Made by a program: the position numbers and the translations under genes | Assembly (NCBI GenBank): GCA_032055545.1 | Contig: DAMBQR010000002.1 | Span: 77,180 to 141,179, forward strand | Source of the DNA: Pseudescherichia sp032055545 | Lineage (GTDB): Bacteria > Pseudomonadota > Gammaproteobacteria > Enterobacterales > Enterobacteriaceae | DNA length: 64,000 nucleotides | Reading direction: 5' to 3' | Shown here: positions 31,881 to 40,951 of the stretch, in pieces | How the letters are laid out: each line of letters starts with the position of its first letter | How positions within the stretch are numbered: position 1 is the stretch's first letter | Notes under the pieces: generated by a model | Seen by the model: only the letters and a program-made list of their open reading frames with translations | What the model was told of the DNA's origin: nothing | The model's database searches: none

Positions 31881-34091
31881 TTAGAAGTCGTAGCTCATGG
31901 AGACCTTCAGCGTGCGCGGATCGCCGCGGAAGATGTAGGTGCCCAGATCTTCGACGCCGGACCAGTACTTCTCGTTGGTGACGTTATCCACGCCCACACG
32001 CCACACCATCTCGTTGGCATCCTGATTGAGGCGGGTCCGGTAGCGGACGCCCAGATCCAGCGTGGTGTAGTCATCCAGCTTTTTGGTATTCGCGGCGTTG
32101 GCGTACTGCGAACCGGAGTGGTTCACGCGCGCCGTTGCCGTCAGGCCCTCGACCGGCTTGATGTCGTACTCTGCGCCAAACACCATAAAGACGCCCGGAA
32201 CACCGATAGCCTCTTTGCCGTCGTTGAGGCCGTTCTGCGTTTTGGTCATCTTGGCATTCACCCATGTGGCGCTGCCGTTGAGGCGCAGGCCGAGCATCGG
32301 CTCGCCAAAGACGTTCAGCTCCACGCCGCGGTTACGCTGCTCACCGTCAAGCTTGTAGGGACCATTTGTACCGTACTGAATGGCAGAGGGCTTTTTGATC
32401 TCAAACAGGGCCAGGGTACCGCCGATGCGACCGTAGTCGATCTTCACCCCTACCTCATTCTGCTTCGAGTGGGCAATACCGGTGCTCTGACCGAAGTTAG
32501 AGGCGCTTCTTGGGGCCACGGTGCCCGGCTGCAGCGCTTCGGTATGGTTGGCGTAGAGTGACAGCTCTTCCCACGGCTTATAGACCACGCCGTAGGTTGG
32601 CATCCAGCGGCTCTCTTCATAGCGTGAGCTGGCTTCCTCTGCTCCGGTGGCGTTATTGTAGTTGCGCACCACCACTTTCTGGTTGCGCGCGCCCACGGTG
32701 AAGAGCAGGCTGTCATCCAGCACGCCCAGGGTATCGCTCAGCAGCCAGCCCTGGGTACGGCTCCGGCTGGTGGTACGCGGATCGCCATAGTTGCCGCCAA
32801 AGCTCGTCACAGGCGGCATTGCCACGTCGCTCGGATGGTAGATGTTGATGGTCGGGTTGGCAGCAGCGGAGGACATCCGCCATGCGGTTCTGTCGCGCTT
32901 GATCAGCGCCGAATAGCCGACGTTGATTTTATGCGAGACAAAGCCGGTATCGAGGTTGCCGCGCAGGCCCAGCATGCCGCTGTTAGCATCGATATAGCGG
33001 TTGGTATCCAGACGGCTTGCCGTGGCATCCCCGCTGGCGTTGAGCAACTTCGGCGAGCTGTAAGTTCCAATTTCATGGGCCTGCTGCGCACCCGTGGCGG
33101 CATAGGCGGTCCAGGCATCGGTCAGATCATACTCGGCACGGGCCACACCGAACTGGTTGTCAATGTCGTTGTAGCTCCACGTCTGGCTGAAGTTGGTGCT
33201 GGGATCCGGCACGTCGGGAATGAAATCTACTCCGGTAATATTGACGCCCATGCCGCTGCCGTGGAAGGTCTTTTTCTGATAAGCCGCATCCAGGGAGGTG
33301 CGCAGACGATCGCCCCGGTAGTCGAGACCGATCGAGGCCAGCGTGGTGCGGCGACGATCGTGATCCAGCGGGGCTTCGCCCTCACGATGCAGCAGGTTAA
33401 TGCGCGTACCAAACTGGTTGTTATCGCCAAAACGACGCCCCAGATCCAGCGAGCCACCCACCATCGCCTGGCTGGTGTAATCGACGCCTACGCGGGTCGT
33501 GGGCGTATCTTCCGCATGCTTAGGCTCAAGGTTGATCATCCCGCCCACGCCGCTGCCCGCCGCGCCGTTCAGCAGGCCGTTAGCACCTTTAAAGATCTCG
33601 ACACGCTCAAGCATCTGAGTATCTACAACCTGACGCGGCACCACGCCCGGCAGGCCGCTCATGGTCATGTCGTCACCATCGAGCTTAAAGCCACGGATGC
33701 GATAGGTTTCAGCCGAGTTACCGTAGCCCTGCACCGGCTGGACGCCTGCGTCGTTGCGCACCACGTCGGCAATGGTTTTGGCCTGCAGATCCTCTACCGC
33801 TTTAGCGGTATAGCCGATGACGTTAAAGGGCACATCCATCGCCTTCTGCTCGCCGAGCATCCCCAGACGGCCGCCGTGGGCCACCTGACCGTCCAGATAG
33901 GCGGGAACCGGCACATCGCCGCCGGGCGTAAACTCGCTGGCCGGTGCTGCCTGCACCACAATGGTATCTTCCTGATTGGTCTTACTGGTGTCAGCGGCTT
34001 CCGCCTGCGTCGAATGGGCTACCGCGCCGATAGCCAGCGCAAGCAAGGATTTGCGCAAAGTGAGAGCGTTAGTTTTTATAGGTTGCATCAT
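31881..34091 (-). CDS. TonB-dependent siderophore receptor, hydroxamate-like
   Basis: The 736-residue outer-membrane protein has a signal peptide (to about residue 33), a TonB box (DTIVVQA), a plug domain with ERVEIFKGANGLLNG and a barrel ending in SYDF. The plug resembles FcuA/FhuE-type ferric siderophore receptors. It lies 54 bp downstream of a YncE-like lipoprotein gene, recalling the yncD-yncE pair of E. coli, though there the genes are divergent. A Fur-like site upstream of the pair suggests iron control. The ligand is not determined. Confidence 0.9.
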   Translation of the reverse strand: MMQPIKTNALTLRKSLLALAIGAVAHSTQAEAADTSKTNQEDTIVVQAAPASEFTPGGDVPVPAYLDGQVAHGGRLGMLGEQKAMDVPFNVIGYTAKAVEDLQAKTIADVVRNDAGVQPVQGYGNSAETYRIRGFKLDGDDMTMSGLPGVVPRQVVDTQMLERVEIFKGANGLLNGAAGSGVGGMINLEPKHAEDTPTTRVGVDYTSQAMVGGSLDLGRRFGDNNQFGTRINLLHREGEAPLDHDRRRTTLASIGLDYRGDRLRTSLDAAYQKKTFHGSGMGVNITGVDFIPDVPDPSTNFSQTWSYNDIDNQFGVARAEYDLTDAWTAYAATGAQQAHEIGTYSSPKLLNASGDATASRLDTNRYIDANSGMLGLRGNLDTGFVSHKINVGYSALIKRDRTAWRMSSAAANPTINIYHPSDVAMPPVTSFGGNYGDPRTTSRSRTQGWLLSDTLGVLDDSLLFTVGARNQKVVVRNYNNATGAEEASSRYEESRWMPTYGVVYKPWEELSLYANHTEALQPGTVAPRSASNFGQSTGIAHSKQNEVGVKIDYGRIGGTLALFEIKKPSAIQYGTNGPYKLDGEQRNRGVELNVFGEPMLGLRLNGSATWVNAKMTKTQNGLNDGKEAIGVPGVFMVFGAEYDIKPVEGLTATARVNHSGSQYANAANTKKLDDYTTLDLGVRYRTRLNQDANEMVWRVGVDNVTNEKYWSGVEDLGTYIFRGDPRTLKVSMSYDF

Positions 34092-34145
34092 TAACTCATA
34101 CGAGAGCGTGGGTTAAAAAAATGGCCCGTTGCCGGGCCGGTTGGA

Positions 34146-35237
34146 TTACTGATTCAGCGCGATGCGGACAACGCTGTCCGGACCGTTGGTCGAATGATCT
34201 TTGTTGAAGGCCTGCTTGACGGTGACATAGAGGGTCTGGCCGTCGGCAGAGACCAGCAGGCTGTTCGGATTCGGCGGCAGATCCCATGACTGTTTCACCG
34301 CGTAGGTGGTGCCGTCGAGGCTCAGCAGCTTGCCGGACTCACGCTGGCTGATGTAGATCTCGTTGCGTTTCGGATTGAATTTCACCGACAGGGAGTCGCC
34401 GACGTCGAGCTGCTTGATCACCTTACCGGTATGGATATCCAGCACCAGGGTGGTTTTGGCTTTCGAGTTATCGGTCACGAACAGGCGGCCGGTGGCGCTG
34501 TCCTCTGCGAAGTTAAGCAGCAGGGCCTCTTTTTCACCCAGCGGCTTCCAGCGTTTTTCCACACGGTTGGTGCGCGGGTTGATCACAAGAACTTCACCGC
34601 CGCCGTTGGCCGCATAGATGCGCTGGGTCTGCCCGGAGTAGTGCAGGCCGGTCATCCATTTACCGGTGTTTTTGATGCGGGTTTTCAGCTTCATGGTCTT
34701 CGCATCCACCACCCAGATCAGCGCCGGATCGGCTACTGCGCCGATGTAGAGCAGGCCGTTATGCAGCAGTACCTGGCGTGCACCGTACGGGAAGCCCTCA
34801 TCGTTTCGCTCCGGGAAGATGGCACGCGCCAGCACCTTGCCGTCGGCGGTATTAATGGCGCTGATGCCCGCATCCAGCGAGTTGGTGACGTAAACAGTTT
34901 TACCGTCCGGGGCGATATCCATGCCGAAGTTTTTCAGATCGGTGTGGGTCGATCCGATCGTTTTTAAGGTTTTAGGATCGAGCTTATAGACCACCCCGCC
35001 CTGCACATCTTTGAAGCCCTCTGCGCTGGCCACGTACAGCGCATCGCCCGTCGGGCTTAATGCCAGCTCATAGACGCCCTCGGCCAGATCGCGCTTCACC
35101 ACGTTAGTCGGCTGCGCTGCCGCTGCCTGCGGTTTTGCTGGGTCAGCGGCTGGTTTTGCGCTGGCGGACTGGGTGGTATTGCAGCCGCTCAGCACCATTG
35201 CCATGCAGAGGGCCAGGGCAGAGGTTTTCATTTTCAT
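34146..35237 (-). CDS. YncE-like beta-propeller lipoprotein
   Basis: The 363-residue protein has a lipoprotein signal (ALALCMAMVLSGC, lipobox LSGC) and an Ala/Pro/Lys linker. A seven-bladed propeller of YVTN-type repeats follows (GDALYVAS, GKTVYVTN, GQTLYVTV and others). YncE of E. coli is a soluble periplasmic protein of this fold, induced by low iron; the lipid anchor here is a difference. ATG 35237 is chosen for AAGGA eight bases upstream; the frame opens at 35270. It heads an operon with the TonB-dependent receptor and may help iron uptake. The function is unproven. Confidence 0.82.
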   Translation of the reverse strand: MKMKTSALALCMAMVLSGCNTTQSASAKPAADPAKPQAAAAQPTNVVKRDLAEGVYELALSPTGDALYVASAEGFKDVQGGVVYKLDPKTLKTIGSTHTDLKNFGMDIAPDGKTVYVTNSLDAGISAINTADGKVLARAIFPERNDEGFPYGARQVLLHNGLLYIGAVADPALIWVVDAKTMKLKTRIKNTGKWMTGLHYSGQTQRIYAANGGGEVLVINPRTNRVEKRWKPLGEKEALLLNFAEDSATGRLFVTDNSKAKTTLVLDIHTGKVIKQLDVGDSLSVKFNPKRNEIYISQRESGKLLSLDGTTYAVKQSWDLPPNPNSLLVSADGQTLYVTVKQAFNKDHSTNGPDSVVRIALNQ

Positions 35238-35316
35238 CAGGAGCATCCTTAACCATTCAAAGTCATTCATCTGGAAATAGCGCGCAGACCAAAAAATGGC
35301 CTGAACAAACGCTAAA

Positions 35317-35335
35317 GAGAATGAGAACTATACTC
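35317..35335. promoter_or_regulatory. Fur-box-like site before the YncE-like gene
   Basis: GAGAATGAGAACTATACTC matches 13 of 19 positions of the Fur consensus, and the following CATTATTAG adds another partial hexamer. It is about 80 bp upstream of the lipoprotein/receptor operon. Confidence 0.5.
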
Positions 35336-35430
35336 ATTATTAGTAGGCAATCAAGACTATTTCCCTTGAAAAAGCGATAAAAAAATCAGCAGATAATGAC
35401 AGAGTGCGTGGGGGTTTACGGTGTAAAGGA

Positions 35431-35467
35431 TTACAAAATAGCGCAGCGTCATTTATAGACGCTACGC
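35431..35467 (-). terminator. Hairpin terminator after the choline-binding protein gene
   Basis: GCGTAGCGTC / GACGCTGCGC (one mismatch) with a seven-base loop is followed on the minus strand by TATTTTG. It lies 20 bp past the stop. A TTTGTTTT tract on the other side makes it potentially bidirectional. Confidence 0.65.
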
Positions 35468-35487
35468 TTTGTTTTGGCAGCTCTCTT

Positions 35488-36435
35488 CTACAAACCCAGC
35501 GCTTTCAGCACCGCTGGCTTCGCCGGTTCCCCGGTGCGGGTGGTAACGCCAGCGAGCCAGCTATCCAGCAGTTCCGGGCGCTTAGCCAGCTCGGCGCGGG
35601 CGGCCTCCTGTGCGCTCTGCTTATCGTCCAGCACGCGAGTGATAACGGCGTTCTCCAGCGGGACGTCAAACTTCAGCTGGCTGAAGAAGCGGTTGGCGTT
35701 CGGGCACTGGGTAGCAAAATCCTTACGTGTGACGGTATTGACCGTCGCGCTACCATAGTTAGCACCAAAGTAAGCATCGCCCCCGCTTAGGTAGGCCAGC
35801 TTAAAGCGGGTATTCATGGCATGCGGCTCCCAGCCGAGGAAGACGATCCACTCCTTACGCTCCACTGCCCGCGTCACCTGCGCCAGCATCCCGCTCTCGC
35901 TTGACTCCACCAGGTTCCAGTCCTGTAGGGCAAAGTCGTGCTTGTCGAGCATCTTCTTTAGGTTCTGGTTAGCCGGTGCGCCGGGGGCGATGCCGTAAAT
36001 TTTATGGTTAAACTTGTCAGCGTACTTTTGCAGATCGGCAAAGTCTTTCACGCCCGCAGCGGCCACGTAGTCCGGCACGGCGAGAGTAAAGCGGGCCGCG
36101 GGCAGGTTAGCCCCCAGCACTTTGACCGAGCCGTCGGCAGTAAACTTGCTGATAACCGGCTCCTGGGCAGGCATCCAGTTACCTAAGAAAACATCCACCT
36201 GACCAGTCTTCAGCCCCTGATAGGCCAGCGCTACCGAGAGGTTCTGCACCTTCTGCTGATAGCCCAGCGCGTTCAGCACCACGCCAGAGAGTGCGTTGGT
36301 GGCGGCGATGTCCGTCCAGCCCGGATCGGACTGGATGATGGTGTCACAGCGCGCCTCTTCTGCGGCAATGCTGCTCATAGGAAGCCAGCCAGCCGCAGCC
36401 AGCAGAACGAATTGCGAAATTGTCTTCATTTTCAT
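35488..36435 (-). CDS. choX: Periplasmic choline/betaine-binding protein (ChoX-like)
   Basis: The 315-residue protein has a signal peptide (to SSIAAEE, about residue 25) and an OpuAC/ProX-type fold. Aromatic residues in SDPGWTDI, LGNWMPAQ and FLGWEPHAMN form the box that binds quaternary ammonium groups in ChoX. It would deliver choline to the ABC permease encoded at 39.1-40.8 kb. It lies 2 bp after the choline-sulfatase gene, so cleavage and uptake genes share a transcript. Betaine is an alternative ligand. Confidence 0.87.
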   Translation of the reverse strand: MKMKTISQFVLLAAAGWLPMSSIAAEEARCDTIIQSDPGWTDIAATNALSGVVLNALGYQQKVQNLSVALAYQGLKTGQVDVFLGNWMPAQEPVISKFTADGSVKVLGANLPAARFTLAVPDYVAAAGVKDFADLQKYADKFNHKIYGIAPGAPANQNLKKMLDKHDFALQDWNLVESSESGMLAQVTRAVERKEWIVFLGWEPHAMNTRFKLAYLSGGDAYFGANYGSATVNTVTRKDFATQCPNANRFFSQLKFDVPLENAVITRVLDDKQSAQEAARAELAKRPELLDSWLAGVTTRTGEPAKPAVLKALGL

Positions 36436-36437
36436 TG

Positions 36438-37973
36438 TTATTTTCCTGCCGGTTGTTGAAAAGGACGCGGATAGCGGGCAAAAGCCTCTTGTTCATCCAG
36501 CGTCTGGTGATTACGGATATAGCGTTCCGATGCCGCCAGGAACGGCTGGTAGTCCCACTTTGGAATAGCGTCGCGCCCGGCGATACGAGTCAGAAAAAGC
36601 CGCTTTTGCTGGCTGGCCAGCACCTGCTTATGGAGCGCCTCCAGATCCCAGCGGGAGCGCACCTCGCGGGCAAAAGAGTGAGCCTGCTCCTGATAACGCG
36701 CATCGCTCGCCAGGTTGACTCGCTCATAGGGATCCTCAGCGAGGTTAAAGAACTGCGGCGCTTCGCTGAAGGAGTGGATGTACTTCCAGCTGCCACGGCG
36801 GATCATCAGCATTGGGCCAAGCGCCCCCTCGGCAAGGTATTCACTCACCGCATCATCAGGCCCCGCTTCACCCTTGAGGTGCGGCACCACGCTGCTGCCG
36901 TCGAGGGGGGAAATCGCCTGCGATTTACGATCTTCGCCGGAGGCCAGCTCCACCAGGGTAGGCAGCACGTCAACCAGCGAGACGCTCTGGCTTACCCGGC
37001 GCGGCGCGAAGCGTTTGGGGTTATGCACAATAAAGGGAATACGCACGGCGTTTTCAAAGAAAGTCATTTTGTACCAGAGGTCGCGCTCACCGAGCATCTC
37101 CCCGTGGTCGGCGATAACCATCACCACGGTATTCTCCGCCAGCCCGGTCTCCTCCAGGGTGCGCACCACTTCGCCAAAGCAGTCATCGACGTAGGCCATC
37201 GCGCCGTAATAGGCGTGCCGTGCGCGGCGGATGTGATCGTCAGTGATGAGACCATCTTCAAGCTGGTACATAGCCCGCAGGCGGACGGAGTGGGCGTCGT
37301 CCTCCACGTCCCCTCTACGGGTCTTCGGCATGTCGATATCCGCCTCGTTAAAACGGTCAAGATAACGCTTCGGAATGGCAAAGGGATCGTGCGGATGGGT
37401 CAGGGAGAGCAGCAGCATAAACGGCTGCTCGTCGGGCCGTCGCGCTGCATCATAGAGCCGCTGGCGTGCCTGGAAGAGCGCATCGTCGTCAAAGTCGAGC
37501 TGGTTAGTGCGCACGCACTCCCCCGCCTCCAGCACCGAGCTCATGTTGTGGAACCAGTCCAGCCGGCGCTCCGGGTGGTGCCAGTCCGGCGTCCAGCCAA
37601 AATCCGCCGGGTAGATATCAGTGGTCAGACGCTCATCGAAACCGTGGAGCTGATCCGGGCCGCAGAAGTGCATCTTGCCGGAGAGCCAGGTCCGGTAGCC
37701 CTGCTCGCGCAGATAGTGGCAAAAAGTGGGGGAATCAGCATGAAACTCGGCAGCGTTATCAAATACCGAATTGCGCGAAATAAACTGCCCGGTCATTAGC
37801 GATGCTCGCGACGGCGCGCAAAGCGGGCTATTGCAGTAGGCAGATTCAAATACCACCCCTTCGCGCGCTAATTTATCGATATTCGGTGTCAGACTAACCT
37901 TATTACCATATGTTCTGAGGGCGCTGGCCGTTAACTGATCGGCCATAAGAATAACGATATTCGGTTTATTCAT
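36438..37973 (-). CDS. betC: Choline sulfatase BetC
   Basis: The 511-residue protein is a type I sulfatase with the Cys-type formylglycine motif CAPSRASLMTG (about residues 51-61), metal ligands in ILMADQL and IADHGEMLGE, and the C-terminal choline sulfatase extension. BetC hydrolyses choline-O-sulfate to choline and sulfate in the cytoplasm. There is no signal peptide, which fits. Activity needs a formylglycine-generating or anaerobic maturase, which is not in the window. The gene is divergent from a LysR regulator. betA and betB for betaine synthesis are also not here. Confidence 0.92.
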   Translation of the reverse strand: MNKPNIVILMADQLTASALRTYGNKVSLTPNIDKLAREGVVFESAYCNSPLCAPSRASLMTGQFISRNSVFDNAAEFHADSPTFCHYLREQGYRTWLSGKMHFCGPDQLHGFDERLTTDIYPADFGWTPDWHHPERRLDWFHNMSSVLEAGECVRTNQLDFDDDALFQARQRLYDAARRPDEQPFMLLLSLTHPHDPFAIPKRYLDRFNEADIDMPKTRRGDVEDDAHSVRLRAMYQLEDGLITDDHIRRARHAYYGAMAYVDDCFGEVVRTLEETGLAENTVVMVIADHGEMLGERDLWYKMTFFENAVRIPFIVHNPKRFAPRRVSQSVSLVDVLPTLVELASGEDRKSQAISPLDGSSVVPHLKGEAGPDDAVSEYLAEGALGPMLMIRRGSWKYIHSFSEAPQFFNLAEDPYERVNLASDARYQEQAHSFAREVRSRWDLEALHKQVLASQQKRLFLTRIAGRDAIPKWDYQPFLAASERYIRNHQTLDEQEAFARYPRPFQQPAGK

Positions 37974-38084
37974 AAGCGTGAAGCGTCCAAAAATAAAATA
38001 AAAAAGAAAAACGTGTTAGGTTTATCTCACGCTTATTTATCCCTGTGAAGGGGGTATTTCATTATCGTGACATAAGGTGGGCTA

Positions 38085-39017
38085 ATGGCAGGAAAATTAC
38101 AGCTTCCGCCTCTCCAGGCACTGGTGGTATTTGAAGCGGCGGCGCGTTTGGGTAATTTTACCGCGGCCGGACACGAGCTGGGACTTTCCCAGCCAGCGGT
38201 GAGCCAGCGCATTCAGGCGCTGGAAAACGTTGTCCATGCGCCCCTCTTTGAGCGGCGCCACCGGGGGGTTCAGCTTACCGAGGCGGGTAACAGTCTCTAC
38301 CTGATTGTGCGTAATAGCCTGAACGAGATCAGCGAGCAGTTGGAGCGTACCCGCCACCAGCGCAGCGTGCTGCGGATCGATACCGATATGGGCTTCGCCA
38401 GCTACTGGCTGCTGCCGCGTATGGAGCGGCTTCAGCAGCTAATTCCCGGCGTAGAGGTGCAGATCGCTACCTCGCCAAATGACTACAGCTTTCGCGACAG
38501 CAATGCCGATCTGGCTATCTATTTTGGTCACGGAAACTGGGCGGGAACCCAGACTCAGCGGCTCTTTCCCGAGACGGTCTTTCCGGTGTGCAATCAGAAA
38601 ATCATGCAGGAACTTCAGCAGGATAAACGGCCTGGATCCCTGCTGACATTCCCGCTACTTAAGCTGCCGGATACCCGCCCTCAGCGCTGGATGACGTGGG
38701 AGGAGTGGTTCCGCCAGCACCATGTTTACGGCCAGAGCCATGCTGCCTCGCGTACTTTTAATGCCTACTCGCTGGTGATCCAGGCGGCGCTGGAGGGCCA
38801 GGGGATCGCCCTCGGCTGGCAGCCGCTTATCGCGCCGTTCCTGGCGTCCAGGCAGCTGGTGCAGTGCGGGCCGCAGCTGCGTACCGAGCGCGGCTACTAT
38901 CTTATTTCTGCCAGCGGCAAACCTACTACCGCCCAGCATGAAAAAGTAAAAGCCTGGCTATTAGATGAGGCATGGCGTTTTCATTCATCGGAAATGCGTT
39001 TACCGGAAATTATCTAA
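38085..39017 (+). CDS. LysR-family regulator of choline-sulfate use
   Basis: The 310-residue protein has a LysR helix-turn-helix at about residues 20-40 (FTAAGHELGLSQPAVSQRIQALE) and a substrate-binding-like effector domain from about 95. It resembles the GcvA-like LysR subgroup, in which choline-sulfate regulators are found. It is divergent from betC (111 bp between the starts) and upstream of the ABC genes. It therefore probably controls both arms, with choline or choline sulfate as effector. Confidence 0.87.
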   Translation: MAGKLQLPPLQALVVFEAAARLGNFTAAGHELGLSQPAVSQRIQALENVVHAPLFERRHRGVQLTEAGNSLYLIVRNSLNEISEQLERTRHQRSVLRIDTDMGFASYWLLPRMERLQQLIPGVEVQIATSPNDYSFRDSNADLAIYFGHGNWAGTQTQRLFPETVFPVCNQKIMQELQQDKRPGSLLTFPLLKLPDTRPQRWMTWEEWFRQHHVYGQSHAASRTFNAYSLVIQAALEGQGIALGWQPLIAPFLASRQLVQCGPQLRTERGYYLISASGKPTTAQHEKVKAWLLDEAWRFHSSEMRLPEII

Positions 39018-39116
39018 GCTAATGCTTATTATGTATATACAAAGAAACAAAATAGATTTTCGCCTCTCTGGCGATTACGTTAATGTGTAGTCGCTTATAA
39101 ATATTAAGATGAAACT

Positions 39117-39950
39117 ATGTCACAGCCACTATTCCAGCTCAATGCGGTTAATAAGAACTATTATGCCAACGGCGGCAAGCGCCTTTTTTCCCGCCGTCCG
39201 CAAGCGTCCGGCGTTAACGCGCTGAACAATATTAATTTAGAGATTTTTACCGGTGAGATTTTTGTCATTGTCGGTCTCTCCGGCTCGGGCAAATCAACTC
39301 TGCTGCGTACCCTTAACCATCTCATTCCGGCCAGCTCCGGCGAGGTGATATTCCAGGGCCAGACCCTGGCCGCACTGCCGCCCTCTGAGCTGATCGCCCT
39401 GCGCCGTCAACATATTGGCATGGTTTTTCAGTCGTTCGCCCTGTTTGAAGAGCGCAGCGTGCTGGATAACGTGGCGTTTGGCCTGGAGGTGGCAGGCGTG
39501 GCCCGTCCGCTTCGCCATCAGCAGGCGCACGCCATGCTGGCTAAGGTCGGCCTGGGTGACGTTGCCGACAGCTATCCCCATCAGCTCTCCGGTGGGATGC
39601 AGCAGCGCGTGGGACTCGCCCGGGCGTTGGTGGTTAACCCCACCGTTCTGCTGATGGATGAAGCCTTTTCCGCGCTGGATCCGATCATTCGCCGGGAGAT
39701 GCAGTCGCTGCTGCTGACGTTGCAGGCGGAGTACCGGCGCACCATCGTGTTTGTCACTCACGATATGGAGGAGGCGCTGCGCCTTGGCACACGCATTGCG
39801 ATCATGGAGAAAGGTGAGCTGGTACAGGTAGGCAAGCCGGAGGCGCTGATCAACGCCCCCGCCACCGCCTACGTGCGCCACTTCTTCTCCGGCGTGGACG
39901 TTTCGCGCTGGCAGCTGGCGGAAACCTATGCCGATGTCTGGACGCAGTAA
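39117..39950 (+). CDS. choV: Choline ABC transporter ATP-binding protein (ChoV-like)
   Basis: The 277-residue ATPase has Walker A (GLSGSGKSTLLRTLN, about residues 52-66), signature LSGGMQQR and Walker B VLLMDEAFSALDP. The early QLNAVNKNYY and the IRREMQSLLLTLQ segment resemble ProV/ChoV of quaternary-amine importers. It lacks the C-terminal CBS pair of ProV (277 against about 400 residues), as in ChoV-like proteins of shorter type. The permease follows after 8 bp. Confidence 0.88.
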   Translation: MSQPLFQLNAVNKNYYANGGKRLFSRRPQASGVNALNNINLEIFTGEIFVIVGLSGSGKSTLLRTLNHLIPASSGEVIFQGQTLAALPPSELIALRRQHIGMVFQSFALFEERSVLDNVAFGLEVAGVARPLRHQQAHAMLAKVGLGDVADSYPHQLSGGMQQRVGLARALVVNPTVLLMDEAFSALDPIIRREMQSLLLTLQAEYRRTIVFVTHDMEEALRLGTRIAIMEKGELVQVGKPEALINAPATAYVRHFFSGVDVSRWQLAETYADVWTQ

Positions 39951-39958
39951 GGAGCAAC

Positions 39959-40792
39959 ATGCGCTATCCCTTAGACTTTAGCCGCCAGATCGACGACGCG
40001 GTACACACCCTGCTGGCCCACGCGGGCGGTTTTTTCGATGGTTTTGCCCGGGTGGTGGATGCCTTTGCCGGTGGCCTTGAGCAGCTGATCGGGGCACTGA
40101 ATCCGTGGGGGCTGGTGATCCTGGCCGTGGGGCTGAGCGCGTGGCGCATCGGCAAAGGCTTCGCCTTTTTTGCGCTGCTTGCCACCCTCTATATTATCTA
40201 CAGCGGCTACAGCGATCACGCCGCCGTGACCCTGGCCCTTACTCTCTCCTCTACCTTTTTCAGCCTGCTGATCGGTATCCCGCTTGGGATCTGGAGCGCA
40301 AGGCGCGCGCGGGTTGGCAGCGTGGTGCGTACCCTGCTCGACTTTATGCAGACCATGCCGGCGTTTGTCTATCTGATCCCGGCCACCATTCTGTTTGGCC
40401 TTGGGCGTCCACCGGGCATCTTCGCCACTATCCTCTTCTCCATGCCGCCGGTGGTACGCCTTACCGACCTTGGTATTCGTCAAGTAAATAGCGCACGCAT
40501 TGAAGCGGGCGTTGCCTTCGGCTGTACGCCGTGGCAGCTGCTGTGGAAAGTGCAGCTGCCAGCGGCTCAGCCGTCCATTATGGCTGGCGTTAATCAGACC
40601 ATTATGATGGCGATGTCGATGGTAATTATCGCTTCGATGGTAGGCGCAGGCGGCCTCGGTAACGATATCCTCAGCAGCATCCAGCAGCTTGAAATTGGCC
40701 TGGGGCTACAGAGCGGCCTGGTCGTCGTGCTGATGGCTATCCTACTGGACCGCCTCTCGGCCAGCTTTGCCCGCCAGCGGCACCGTGAATGA
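39959..40792 (+). CDS. choW: Choline ABC transporter permease (ChoW-like)
   Basis: The 277-residue inner-membrane protein has about six helices and the ProW-type signature (FMQTMPAFVYLIPATILFGLGRPPG), then an EAA-type loop (IEAGVAFGCTPWQLLWKVQLPAAQP). It forms the pore for choline or betaine uptake, working with the ATPase upstream and the binding protein encoded in the opposite arm. AAGGAG precedes the ATG. No second permease gene is needed in this family. Confidence 0.9.
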   Translation: MRYPLDFSRQIDDAVHTLLAHAGGFFDGFARVVDAFAGGLEQLIGALNPWGLVILAVGLSAWRIGKGFAFFALLATLYIIYSGYSDHAAVTLALTLSSTFFSLLIGIPLGIWSARRARVGSVVRTLLDFMQTMPAFVYLIPATILFGLGRPPGIFATILFSMPPVVRLTDLGIRQVNSARIEAGVAFGCTPWQLLWKVQLPAAQPSIMAGVNQTIMMAMSMVIIASMVGAGGLGNDILSSIQQLEIGLGLQSGLVVVLMAILLDRLSASFARQRHRE

Positions 40793-40858
40793 GGGACGAA
40801 ATCGCCCACATTAAAGATGGGGTTGCAAGTTAAGATGATAAAGATTATCTTTCTCATT

Positions 40859-40951
40859 ACTGAATAGTTGAGTAAATAACTCAGGTATTCAGTACGACAT
40901 TGCTCACATTGCTTCCAGTATTTACTGCCCGCCCTGCGCGGGCTTTTTTTT
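40859..40951 (+). ncRNA. Candidate small RNA (orphan promoter, stem-loop and terminator)
   Basis: A sigma70-like promoter (TTGCAA-N17-TATCTT) would start transcription near 40858. The first transcribed bases form a stem-loop (CTGAATA/TATTCAG plus TGAGT/ACTCA, 40860-40892). An unpaired pyrimidine-rich stretch follows, and then a strong terminator with eight Ts. This is the layout of Hfq-dependent sRNAs of about 93 nt. It may instead be the 3' end of the choW transcript. No known sRNA family was recognised. Confidence 0.4.
40927..40951 (+). terminator. Strong intrinsic terminator
   Basis: GCCCGC-CCTGC-GCGGGC is followed by eight Ts. It ends either the choVW transcript, the candidate sRNA, or both. 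Confidence 0.92.

Noticed and set aside
32835..34094. A 419-codon open frame on the plus strand
   Set aside because: It is antisense to a complete TonB-dependent receptor gene with signal peptide and plug motifs; the frame is a by-product of high G+C codon use and has no recognisable domain.
36420..37799. A 459-codon open frame on the plus strand
   Set aside because: It mirrors the choline sulfatase gene, which has intact catalytic motifs; no ribosome site or known domain supports the antisense frame.
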